From Phanerochaete sordida (lineage: Eukaryota; Basidiomycota; Agaricomycetes; Polyporales; Phanerochaetaceae), in the NCBI GenBank assembly GCA_019973155.2, contig BPQB01000058.1:142862-206861 (forward strand): DNA of 64,000 bases, given 5' to 3'. This document shows positions 55,146 to 64,000 of this stretch, piece by piece. The position numbers and the translations under genes were made by a program. Position 1 is the first letter of the stretch. The number at the start of each line of letters is the position of its first letter. The notes below the pieces were generated by a model, which ran no database searches, was not told the DNA's origin, and was given only the letters and a program-made list of their open reading frames with translations.

Positions 55146-57606
55146 GGTGTACGGTGCGAGGCTAGCAGCGTGTGTCGCGCTGCTATATGTACGAGCCCCG
55201 GGCGGCGAAGCGGGACACAGCGCGGGCACCATGTGTGAGGCCTTTTGTGCGGAAGAGGCGCATGCTACCGTTGCTGGGCGACATTGTCCCGGAGGATGAC
55301 AGAGAGTCCTTGAGGTCGATTGGACGCAGAGACATGGGCCCGACGAACGCGGATGGAGATCACGGAAAAAGCTTGCCTTGGCGTCCCTCGAGAACGTTCG
55401 TCATTTGTAGAATTGACAATATAGCGTCATCATCGTGTTTCCGCACGAGGTCAGCGGCGGCAGAGTCGACAAAGTCTCACGGCTGCCTGAGTCACTTCGC
55501 GAGGAAGGCGGCCGGACATCGTCAGAGACAGGTTCCGAGGAGCGCCTACAGCAGGGCTGACGAGAACATGTGTACGTGGAGGCCGACAGGCGTGCACATG
55601 AGACAAACAGAGCACAGGGAAGGCAGATATGGGCTGGGATTAGGGAGGCCAGGAATCCAAGGGGGCAATGAGCAACGCTCGACGAATTGCCGACGAACGA
55701 CGGCGTCAGAGCGTGTTTGGGCATGAAGCCGAAGCTTATAGGATGGACAATCCGGTGCTGTGAAGTTTGAAGCTCAAGCTCAGGGATGACATACCGGACA
55801 TACAATTCGCTTTCCACAAGATATGGGTGCGCAATGCGCTGGACGCTTGGCTTTCCCATCTTCCCATCTAGGACGCTGCGGAAGGTCAGTTCATGTCGCG
55901 GGTTTGGGGCATCCGGGGAGCTCGAAACTCCGCTTCGGCGACACAAGAATCGGAGAGCCAGCCGCGGATCCTATTGATTGAATGCCCCCGGTGCCGGTGG
56001 GAGAACGTCTGCAAATCGTCCAGCATACCGCCGCCACGAAGCTGAGGGCAGTGCGAGATGACGTCGCGTCCCGCGGGGGCGTTAAACCTGCGAACATCCG
56101 ATGGCCGGGTCGACGAGAATCTTTCTAGTATAGGACATCCTTGACAGAGCTCGCAAGCCTGGCAGGGGCGTATTCAGCACACCGCTGCGTAAATGCATAG
56201 GCATGTGACGTACCCAATGGCCAGCCATCTCCGATACCTCCGTCTTAGGAACTCTCCATACCGTTAGCCATTATGTAAATGGTGAGCGACTCAAGCTTTC
56301 TCATAGAAGTCTTGAGGGATGCATGGTGTGCAGTGCGAGCGAAGAGCACGACAGACGGACAACGGGCGGGGTCTGGGCGAGCGTCCGGTGTTCGTCCAGT
56401 TGCCTATGGGGCGTGCGGCCCGATTGCCCGAGCTCAGTAAGACCTGAGGCCTGAAAATGCCTGAGAGCACGCTGTTGGAGGCATAGGGTGGGGGTCGCGA
56501 AGAAGATACACTTAGGGAAGGTCGTGGAGGGATGGAAGTCGGCCGGCCGGCCGTCGCTGAACGGATCACAGCGCCACAAAGGGTTCGGCTATCACCGGTT
56601 CGCCGACGCCCCGTGGGCCGTCTGCTGCTCTTTGCACCCAACGACGTCTGTCACCAATCCTTTGCCTATATCACACCTTAACCCTCGTGCGAATATTCCC
56701 TGCGATTCTTGCAGTGCCGCGCAGCCGAGTGCTTGCGACGTTTCTGTACCGGCTGCCCGACTGTGAATTCCGCTGGCATCCTCCGTAGAGCCGTCGGTAC
56801 CGGTAGCTCAGGGCAAGGCACGCTCGGGTCCTGTGCTAGGAGTCGCCCTGAGATGCACAGAAGCGCAGTACTTGGGTTCTCAGGAGAGTCTTCACCTAAT
56901 GTAGTGTGCAAACGTGCGTGCTCGGCTTCTGCAACGATCCTAACCGACTTCATGCCGACCATAGTTCCGGCGACGTGTCAGCTCGCAGAGCCGTGTCACA
57001 TGACATCGCAGAGAAGCTCGGGTTTTGCTACACATGCGACGCGAAGGTATGGGTGGCGTGATAACCCATGCGAAGAATATCCGAATTCCTGCAAGACCTG
57101 CGCTTTGGGTCTCGCCCCAACGAGAACACTCTGCCTTCGACATCCCAGACCGATAACGTCTATCGCATGCTGCCTAGGTCTGCACCCGGCTGCGCATCGA
57201 CTTGCAGCGATTATCTGATATTTTGGCCACAGCGAACGTGTTATCTACCCCGCATTACCCCGCACTCGCATCTGCGTCATGACTTTCCGAAATTGAACAC
57301 TAATAGCCTCTTTCCAGCACTCGATCCTAGCACCCGGATCAAAATTAATTTTACAATGCTCAAGAATAGGCTGCAGGAGGGCGACTTTCTACCGTGCCGC
57401 GCAAGGCAAGGGCTCCTCTGACGTTCGGTCCGTTTCTGCGGACCGCTTCGACTGTGGTCACAGCGCACGACACTGCGTGGACGTATGTTCGGCACGCCTA
57501 AGATTATTGACTCGTGCCGCCAAATTTCCGTGGAACTGACCAAAGGGCGGTCATGTCGATGAGGAGCGTCAGCAGGGCTTCGGCTCGTCTGGTACGGACG
57601 TGAGCG
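55146..57606. other. 2.5 kb divergent intergenic region
   Basis: No gene recognised between the divergent oxidoreductase and AA9 genes. Short frames on both strands lack motifs. Confidence 0.5.
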
Positions 57607-57614
57607 TATATAAG
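57607..57614 (+). promoter_or_regulatory. TATA box of the AA9 gene
   Basis: TATATAAG 78 bp before the ATG at 57685. Confidence 0.7.
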
Positions 57615-57684
57615 CTGCGCTCGCAAGTGCTCTGCTCTTCAGGCCACATACAAGTAGTCTCAGCACTCAAGCTCCAGCTCAGAG

Positions 57685-58882
57685 ATGTTCGCCTTTGCCA
57701 CTCTCGTCGCTTTCGCCTCCGCCGCGCTCCCCACTGTGTTCGCGCACGGTGGCGTTCTCTCATACTCCATTGGCGGCCAGATTTACGAAGGATGGTACGT
57801 ACACTCCCGTTGCACGACCGCTGCTTCCAGCTGACCGCCACACAGGGCTCCGTACAACTCCCCCGTCGGCCAGACCACCATCCAGCGCCCTTGGTCTACA
57901 TAGTGAGTGCCGTCCCGTTGCTCCGTGCCACAGTCTACTGACCACACCCACAAGCAACCCCATCACTGACCCGACGGATCCGACCCTGTCGTGCAACGAC
58001 GACGGCACCTCCGGCGCCCTGCAGCTCACCGCGACCGTCGAGGCCGGCCAGCCCATCACGGCCTACTGGAACAACCCATGGCCGCACCCCATCGGGCCCA
58101 TGGTACGCTCTCTGCCCTCCACCCCATTCCACCACTGACCCGCCCGCAGCTCACGTACCTCGCGCAATGCCCCGGCACGACGTGCACCGGCGTCTCGTCC
58201 GACACGCTCCAGTGGTTCAAGATCGACGAGGCGGGCCTGCTCTCGGGCACCGTCTACAGCGGCACGTGGGGCGACGGCAAGATGATCGCGGACAACTCGA
58301 GCTGGACCACGACGATCCCGGCCACCGTGCCGAGCGGCGCGTACCTCATCCGCTTCGAGACGATCGCGCTGCACTCGCTCCCCGCGCAGTTCTACCCCGA
58401 GTGCGCGCAGCTCACCATCACGGGCGGCGGCTCCCGCGCGCCGACGACGGACGAGCTCGTCACGTTCCCCGGCGGCTACAGCGCGAGCGACCCCGGCCGT
58501 GCGTGTCCCCTCCCTCCCCGCGCGCGAACTGTCGCTAACCGCTGCGCTGGCGGCATGCAGTGACGATCGACGTGTACAGCAACGCCGCGCAGACGCAGAC
58601 GACGTACGTCATCCCGGGCCCGCCGCTCTACGGCACGGGCACCGGCTCCGCCGCGCCGCCGCCGCCGCCGCCGAGCTCCGTCTCGAGCAGCGCGCCGAGC
58701 GCGCCGACGGGCCCTGCCGTCGCGCAGTACGGGCAGTGCGGCGGGCAGGGGTACACCGGGTCGACGACCTGCGTGTCGGGCTCGACGTGCACTGTTGTTA
58801 ACCGTGAGTCGTTTTCGGTGTTTTGGGCTGGGTGCGGTGCTGATGAAATGTGCTTGCAGCGTACTACTCGCAGTGCTTGTAA
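57685..58882 (+). CDS. AA9 lytic polysaccharide monooxygenase with C-terminal CBM1
   Basis: Secreted copper enzyme that oxidatively cleaves cellulose or other beta-glucans. Six exons fit exactly (57685-57794, 57846-57902, 57955-58102, 58150-58498, 58561-58803, 58860-58882), giving 309 aa. Residues 1-20 are a signal peptide ending TVFA; cleavage leaves His21 as the N-terminal copper ligand ([11 protein letters not shown]). WPHPIGPM supplies the second His and [12 protein letters not shown] the axial Tyr, completing the histidine-brace site. A Pro/Ser linker ([11 protein letters not shown]) leads to a CBM1: [16 protein letters not shown], then PYYSQCL at the end. All key residues are present. 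CBM1 targets the enzyme to crystalline cellulose. It supports a wood- or litter-decay lifestyle. Confidence 0.96.
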
Positions 58883-59122
58883 AAGGCGAGAGTATGCGGT
58901 CGGGGCTTGGATTCGGTTTCATGCGCGAGAAATGAGTGTGATGTATATATGCATGTATTCGAATGTATCGTATGTGCGGCGCTGGCGGGCCGAGTCTGCT
59001 TGTACAAGAAAATGCGTGCGGGTATTCAGGTTCGGTACAGTGTCATGCAAGGATTGCCAGATCATGTCTAGATGAAGATGCCAAGAGGTCGTTGTGTTTC
59101 TTCTGCGATATCTACAGCACCG

Positions 59123-60514
59123 TCAGCGCCCGACCCACACGAAATATCCAAGCAGACCCACTGGGCTCTCCCCCACGCTCTCGTCCTCACCGAACCCCAA
59201 CGCAAGCGGCGGCAGCTCGCACACCGCGACGGGCCCGATCTGCGCGGCGCTCGTGAAGGGCCCGATGCGCGCGGGCGGCGCGCCGTCGGCGGCGACCCAC
59301 GCGTCGGGCGCGACGTACGCGGCGCGCGCGCCGGCGATGCGCATGCGGCTGTTGAGCAGCACGAGCAGCGAGGTCGAGTAGAGCTTCGCGATGACGAGCA
59401 CGCCGCAGGAGTAGTAGCCTGCGCGGGGGAAGGCGAAGAAGAGGACGAGGTTCGCGATCGCGACGGTCGCTGGGCGAGCGGGTTAGTGGTGGGGGTGGGG
59501 AGGGGGGAGGGGGGAGGGGCGTTACCGGTGAGGGTGCCGGTCTCGACGACGATGCGGATGAGGCGGCTGATCATGGCTTTGGTTGCGGGGAACTGGACGT
59601 CTGCGTGCAGGAGCTGTGCGAGGTTAGAAGACGTACGACGGACAGGAGGGTACGCGTACCAGCCAGGTCGTGCATGTGGCTATCAACGTGTCACACAGTG
59701 CGCTTCCGCCGCTCCAGATCTGATATAGCAGGTTCAGTTGATCATCGACAGACATGATGCAAAGGTACAAGTTCGTACCGCCGAGCTCCACGGCGCAAAG
59801 TGCACGAAGTCGTCGACCGTCTGTACCATGGACAGCCGCACGCCGACAACGATAGCCGCAGCAACCTGCATGACAGCCAGCTGCTCCGAATTGCGTCAGC
59901 ATTGTGCATGCCAGGGCACGTATGGAGCGGCGTACAACCACGATGACGAGCCCTAGAGGCTTCGAGCCAGACAAGATGGACACGCGACGAGCGTAGAACA
60001 TCTGTACGATACCGCTTACTAGGTTTGATGTCAGTTTCTGTACTTGCTCGGAGAAGAGACACCTCACTGATGCCCGACAATATAGGGATCGTAAACCCGT
60101 CGATATATGCAGTAGATAGGATCTCCACATCCCCGAAATGTTGTGCAAACGCGCGATAGGCGGACAGTATCAAGAGCGCCGTCTGCAGGGTCTCGAGAGC
60201 GTACAGCGAGTAGACGACGGACTTGACCAGCCGCCTGTCTCTAGGGAACGCGAGGTAGTACAGATCTGTCGCTGTTGAGTCCGTCGTCGCGCACGGCGTG
60301 CCAAGAGGGACTCACAGACTTGGGATGAGAGGACGCCATAGCAGCATATGTTGAAGAGGTGCCCTAGCAGCTACAGGACCCGCGCGAGACCCGTGAGCAT
60401 GGTGCCAGCGCATCAGCGGAGATCGACCCACGAGAGGCCCAGCCCTGCGGGTTCGATCAGCAACGCGAAGTTGAACATCCAGCATCCGAGAAGCTCACAG
60501 ATTGAGGACGTCAT
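59123..60514 (-). CDS. DUF6534 seven-helix membrane protein
   Basis: Integral membrane protein of the basidiomycete DUF6534 family (function unknown), a different family from DUF6533. It probably starts at the ATG at 60514 (MTSSICELLGCWMFNFALLI). Then come GHLFNICCYGVLSSQ, YYLAFPRDRRLVKSVVYSLY, LETLQTALLILSAYRAF and VMQVAAAIVVGVRLSMVQTV. The diagnostic C-terminal block is TKAMISRLIRIVVETGTLT, intron, then VAIANLVLFFAFPRAGYY and AKLYSTSLLVLLNSRMRI. The family-typical LIR..VETG and SLL..LNSR motifs are intact. The tail ends GLLGYFVWVGR. Exon limits in the middle (59600-60400) are uncertain. It is on the far side of the AA9 gene from the DUF6533 array. Confidence 0.8.
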
Positions 60515-60654
60515 CGCGTGCGCTGAGCACGGCAGCGGGCATGGCTTTGCATGCAGGGGCGGCTGCCCGGTGGGCCGTTGGGCGTGCGGACTCTGGAGGG
60601 CGCACCGCGGGGGAGAGGCAGGGGGAAATGGTTCGTCTCCAAGGGAGCGGGCCC

Positions 60655-60661
60655 TATATAT
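60655..60661 (-). promoter_or_regulatory. TATA box of the DUF6534 gene
   Basis: TATATAT 141 bp before the proposed start codon at 60514, read on the minus strand. The longer distance may mean a longer leader or a different start. Confidence 0.45.
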
Positions 60662-60669
60662 GAGGGGGT

Positions 60670-61164
60670 ACGCCACTCGCCGTGGGATTTAATTAACCGG
60701 TGACAGCTCCGATGCGAGCTACGGGCGCGCTTGGACGCGCGAGGCGAGCCAGAGTCCGGTTTCGCGAGGGGAATCGGGACCTGGGCCTGAGCAGCGCATG
60801 CCAGCGCTCGCTGGCCTGTCGCTGGCTCGAGGGCCGTGCCTCCAGCACCTGCATGTTTTCTAAGCCTGCGCACCTCAGGCCATGGCACAGCAGATAGGAT
60901 TCAAGATACAGTTCGCGAGCACACGATGGTCGGCGTCGAAGGCCTGACAGCCGAGGACTAACCCAACGCAGAGATCCCGGGCGGGCGGGATTGATGCGCC
61001 TTTATGAAGACGCCCAATCTCATCAAGTCCAAATGCAGGCCTTGTGGTCACAAAATAAATATCCCCCGGCATCCCCGCAGACCGGACATCTTTCACGCAG
61101 CGCGAGAAACGCATGTCTCTCCTCGATCTCCATCTCTTTCTCTGTCGTCTCATGCCACGCAGGC
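60670..61164. other. Divergent intergenic region
   Basis: About 0.5 kb. The frame of the next gene is open back to 60991, but the sequence before the ATG at 61165 is low in protein-like features and is taken as leader. Confidence 0.45.
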
Positions 61165-62346
61165 ATGGAGCGGTTCTCGTGGACAGATAATCTGCGCGCG
61201 GCGTTTACGCCCTGTCTGGCATGTCTCCAGCCCCGCACGGGCGACGACGCGGAGGACGACGAGCGGCAGCAGCAAAACCACCACTATGCGTCGCGAGGGC
61301 CCGACTACGTCCCGCGTGCGCGGCCAGACGAGCTCGAGGGCCTCCTCCAGGACACGGACGACGCCGACACGATGTCGCTGCACTCGAACATCGGCCGCGA
61401 CGACCCGCGCAAGCGCAAGCGGCGCAGGAAACCCAAGGGCATCCGGCTCTTTGGCTTCGACCTCTTCGGCAAGCCGCCCATCCAGCTGTCGGACGACGAG
61501 GACGGCGTGTACCGCAGCCCGCGCTCGCGCACGATTTCGGCGTCGACGCTGGACTCGGACGCTGCGCCCTTAGACCCGTCGACTATCGCGCAGCTGTCTG
61601 CCGCCCGCGCCGCAGAAGGCGCTGCGCAGCTTGAGGAGGAGAGGCTGGCAAAAGAGGAGAGGAGGCGGCTGAGGCGGGAGAAAAAGGCTGCGAAACAGGC
61701 CGCGCTTGCGCTTGCACTCGAGCGCAGCCAGGACGAGTTCGAGGGATTCCCAGTACGTTCGCTTGTCCGCCCTGGACGCCTCCGTCTCACAGTTCGCTCG
61801 CAGGGAAGCGGACCGTCATACGTTGTGTCTCCAAGCACAGACGCACCCTCATCGTCCGGCTACTCCCAAGACGAGTTCGGGCCCTTCGAGCACGCATCTC
61901 CGCTCCCACCCCATGTGCGCGAAGAAACCGACGCCGACGGCGCTGATTTCGGCGGCGACGCCTACGCCCAGCGGCCGCGCCGGGGCAGCGCCATGAGCCG
62001 CTCCGCCTCCGACTCGCAGTCGCGCACCTCGGGCACGTCCTCGGCGCACACGCACGCGCACGCGAACCTGCCGCCGCCGCGCCGCCCGCAGTCCTCGCGG
62101 CGCTCGGCGTCGAGCGCGTCACAGTCGCTCTCGCTCTCGTCGCCGCCGCCGCACACGGTGTCCTTCCCCGCCGTCGCGCCGCTCGACATGGCCGCGCTCG
62201 CGGAGGCGCCCGCGGACGACGTGATCACGATCGATACCCCCGGCGGCTTCCCGAGCGGCGGCTTCCCCAGCGTCGGCTTCTCGGGCGGGATGCGCCGCAA
62301 GAACAGCGAGGCGGGCGTGTTCCTCGCGCGGCGCGGCGACGAATAG
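61165..62346 (+). CDS. Conserved-looking protein of unknown function, Arg/Lys coiled coil and disordered tail
   Basis: Unrecognised protein, 376 aa if a 51 nt intron (61753-61803, GTACGT to CGCAG, in frame) is removed, 393 aa if not. It opens MERFSWTDNLRAAFTPCLAC, whose early cysteines could be lipid-modified (inference). A basic stretch DPRKRKRRRKPKGIRLFGFD is followed by an Asp/Ser region. A charged helix EEERLAKEERRRLRREKKAA probably forms a coiled coil. The last 150 residues are Ser/Pro/His-rich and disordered, ending NSEAGVFLARRGDE. The start at 61165 was chosen because the N-terminus is compact there; an upstream in-frame ATG at 60991 exists. Function unknown. Confidence 0.75.
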   Translation: MERFSWTDNLRAAFTPCLACLQPRTGDDAEDDERQQQNHHYASRGPDYVPRARPDELEGLLQDTDDADTMSLHSNIGRDDPRKRKRRRKPKGIRLFGFDLFGKPPIQLSDDEDGVYRSPRSRTISASTLDSDAAPLDPSTIAQLSAARAAEGAAQLEEERLAKEERRRLRREKKAAKQAALALALERSQDEFEGFPVRSLVRPGRLRLTVRSQGSGPSYVVSPSTDAPSSSGYSQDEFGPFEHASPLPPHVREETDADGADFGGDAYAQRPRRGSAMSRSASDSQSRTSGTSSAHTHAHANLPPPRRPQSSRRSASSASQSLSLSSPPPHTVSFPAVAPLDMAALAEAPADDVITIDTPGGFPSGGFPSVGFSGGMRRKNSEAGVFLARRGDE

Positions 62347-62494
62347 ACGCGGCGCCCCGCTCGCTATACCCCCTTCCCACATCTATGACCACCCGCAGGA
62401 CACTTTGGATATATATAAACATTACAACATATGCGATTATAATACGTGCGACCGTGTAGCATGCAGTGGAGAATCCGGTTCGGAGCATTGTCTG
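62347..62494. other. Convergent spacer
   Basis: 150 bp between two convergent genes. AT-rich (ATATATATAAACATTACAAC), probably holding both 3' ends. Confidence 0.5.
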
Positions 62495-63658
62495 TCAAGA
62501 AGCATTTTGAGGCCCGCCGCCCACCGGGGACACAGGCACGGGCACGCCCGACGCGACCGCAGCGAGCGGCGGCGGGGGCGGCGCATGGCCGTGCGGCGGC
62601 GGGTGCACGTTCCAGCTCGCGTGCGTCGACCAGAAGGAGTCGTACGTGAGCGCCTGGCTCGTGCCGCCGAAGGCGGTCGCGCTGAGCGAGGGCGACGCGG
62701 GCGCGTTGAGCGGGAAGGGCGAGCTCGAGACGTACGCCTTGCTGAGGTACTGCTGCGGCGAGTACCCGCTCGCGCTGTACGTGCTGCTGCTGTACGCGGC
62801 GTAGCCCGGCGGCGTCGGCGTGTACTGCAGCACGCGCGCGGGGTAGTGCGCGTACGGGTGCGGCGCGTACGCCGCGCTGTCGTAGTATGCGCTCGGGTAG
62901 TACGGCGAGGCGGCCTTCGCGGGGCTCAGCGCGCCCATCGGCGGCGCGCTGCCGTCCGCGGACGCGTCTTGCGGAGGCTCGGGGGACCCTTGGTCGGTTG
63001 ATTTGCGGGCACTGTCGAGTCCGGCTCGCACGTCGCCGGCTGGCGGGGTGCCTGCGAGGAATGGATCAGTGGATGGACAGCTGTTCGGCCTGCATATACG
63101 CACTCGAGTCGTCAGGGGACGCAGACCCGCGGGGTGAGGGAGAAACTTGGGAAGAATCCGGAACTGCGGTGGCATTACTGTGCTTGTTCGGTTGAGTGCC
63201 TGCACCTGATATGGGCAGATCTGAGGGATGCTGTGTTGATACAGCAGACTCAGAATCTTGTGGTCGAGCAGATGTTGGATATGGAAGGGTGGGTGTAGAA
63301 CCAAGGCTACTTGAGGACGCGGAGTATAAGCTTGAAGCCTCCACGAGACGACGTCTTTGTGAATGTCGGAAGTACAGGTTTTCAACTTCGTTCAGGTTTT
63401 GACGTTGCTATGGAACAGGATGAGGGGCATTATCGAGCGCATATATGCGGTGCAAACATACCCAGCCGTGGTCGACCTTCAACTTGGCGTACTGCAGCCT
63501 GAGACGTAGCTGGCTACAAAGCTAGATGGCCTTGGTTAGCAAGGTCAGGGAGTAGACTAGATCGCCGGACGCACGTAGTTTGCCCTTGCTTTGTCCATCG
63601 CCGACTTCTTCCGCCGGTGTTCGGCAGCGGCAGAGACGTACGCCGCGGCGTCGGCCAT
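62495..63658 (-). CDS. Unknown protein with N-terminal basic helix and Tyr/Ala/Pro-rich tail
   Basis: Unrecognised protein. Exon 1 (63658-63575) gives MADAAAYVSAAAEHRRKKSA, then MDKARANY. After an intron ending CTGCAG comes YAKLKVDHGW; after another ending CCATAG comes QRQNLNEVENLYFRHSQRRR, and the frame then runs through Ser-rich sequence to about 63105. A last intron leads to GTPPAGDVRAGLDSARKS and a low-complexity tail (YYPSAYYDSAAYAPHPYAHY). It ends SPVGGGPQNAS. The helical, basic N-terminus with a disordered tail suggests a nuclear or regulatory protein, but there is no recognised DNA-binding domain. All joins keep frame. Function unknown. Confidence 0.7.
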
Positions 63659-64000
63659 CCTCGCAGGCGATAACCAGCCTTACGTGCTCCGGCGACGAGC
63701 ACAGTGGTCTGCACAGCCTCAGTCATATTATGCGTGGAGAGATGGCAATACTCACTGCGACGCAGTCTGTCCTGGACGCTTTTGCTGTCGCCGGCGTTGT
63801 CGTGGTCGTCGTCGACGCGCATGACCGCTGGGCCTGGAAAACCACTTTGACACGCGAGCGCCCACGTGACGTTAATAGAGAGCTTGCGATTCCGCCCGGC
63901 GGATGCCGAAAGCGTTGCGAAAGCGCCCAGAGCGGTTGCGGTTGCGCGCAAGCGGCGCGAGTCCAGGCATGTCGCGCAGGAATTCCTCTCGGGCCTTGTG
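63659..64000. other. Window edge, no gene called
   Basis: Open on the minus strand but without an assignable product. It may include leader or promoter of the preceding minus-strand gene. Confidence 0.4.

Noticed and set aside
61221..61838. Large open frames in other phases and on the opposite strand of the 61.2-62.3 kb gene
   Set aside because: Arg/Ser/Ala-rich translations of GC-rich coding sequence, with no start context or motif.

Overview
The window is nuclear DNA of a filamentous basidiomycete (Agaricomycetes; probably a wood-decay fungus, Polyporales as a guess). Genes are broken by many 50-70 nt GT-AG introns, TATA boxes lie 45-90 bp before start codons, and the families are typical of mushrooms: DUF6533 and DUF6534 membrane proteins, G1 (eqolisin) acid peptidases, an AA9 lytic polysaccharide monooxygenase with a CBM1, and a KDZ-type DNA transposon. 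There are no operons, ribosome binding sites or CRISPR arrays.

Layout. (1) 0.9-1.9 kb: an intact secreted G1 peptidase gene. (2) 2.3-53.4 kb: a dispersed tandem array of eleven DUF6533 seven-helix membrane-protein genes, nine on + and two (at 2.3-3.9 and 27.9-29.5 kb) on -. Two copies (15.8-17.5 and 20.0-21.8 kb) sit in a recent ~3 kb direct duplication. (3) Inside the array: a second G1 gene split at its second splice donor by a 1.8 kb element with perfect inverted repeats (22.5-25.2 kb); a complete 5.8 kb KDZ-type transposon with terminal inverted repeats and a 9 bp target duplication (31.1-36.9 kb) carrying a transposase and a partner gene; and relics of the G1 gene and of an oxidoreductase gene fused together (42.2-42.85 kb). 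(4) 53.7-63.7 kb: ordinary genes: an MDR-type NADP oxidoreductase (-), AA9-CBM1 (+), a DUF6534 membrane protein (-), and two conserved proteins of unknown function (+ and -).

The most unusual observation is the exon architecture shared by all eleven DUF6533 genes. Each has a 16 nt microexon (Gly-Thr-x-Tyr-Phe), a 33 nt exon, and between two normal-size introns an apparent 2 nt exon (AG|NN|GT) that is needed to keep the reading frame. The expanded, diverging receptor-like array next to secreted acid peptidases looks like a surface/secretome locus under birth-and-death evolution; any ligand or function is unknown. Exon boundaries were derived by eye from frame and splice signals and have not been tested against transcripts.
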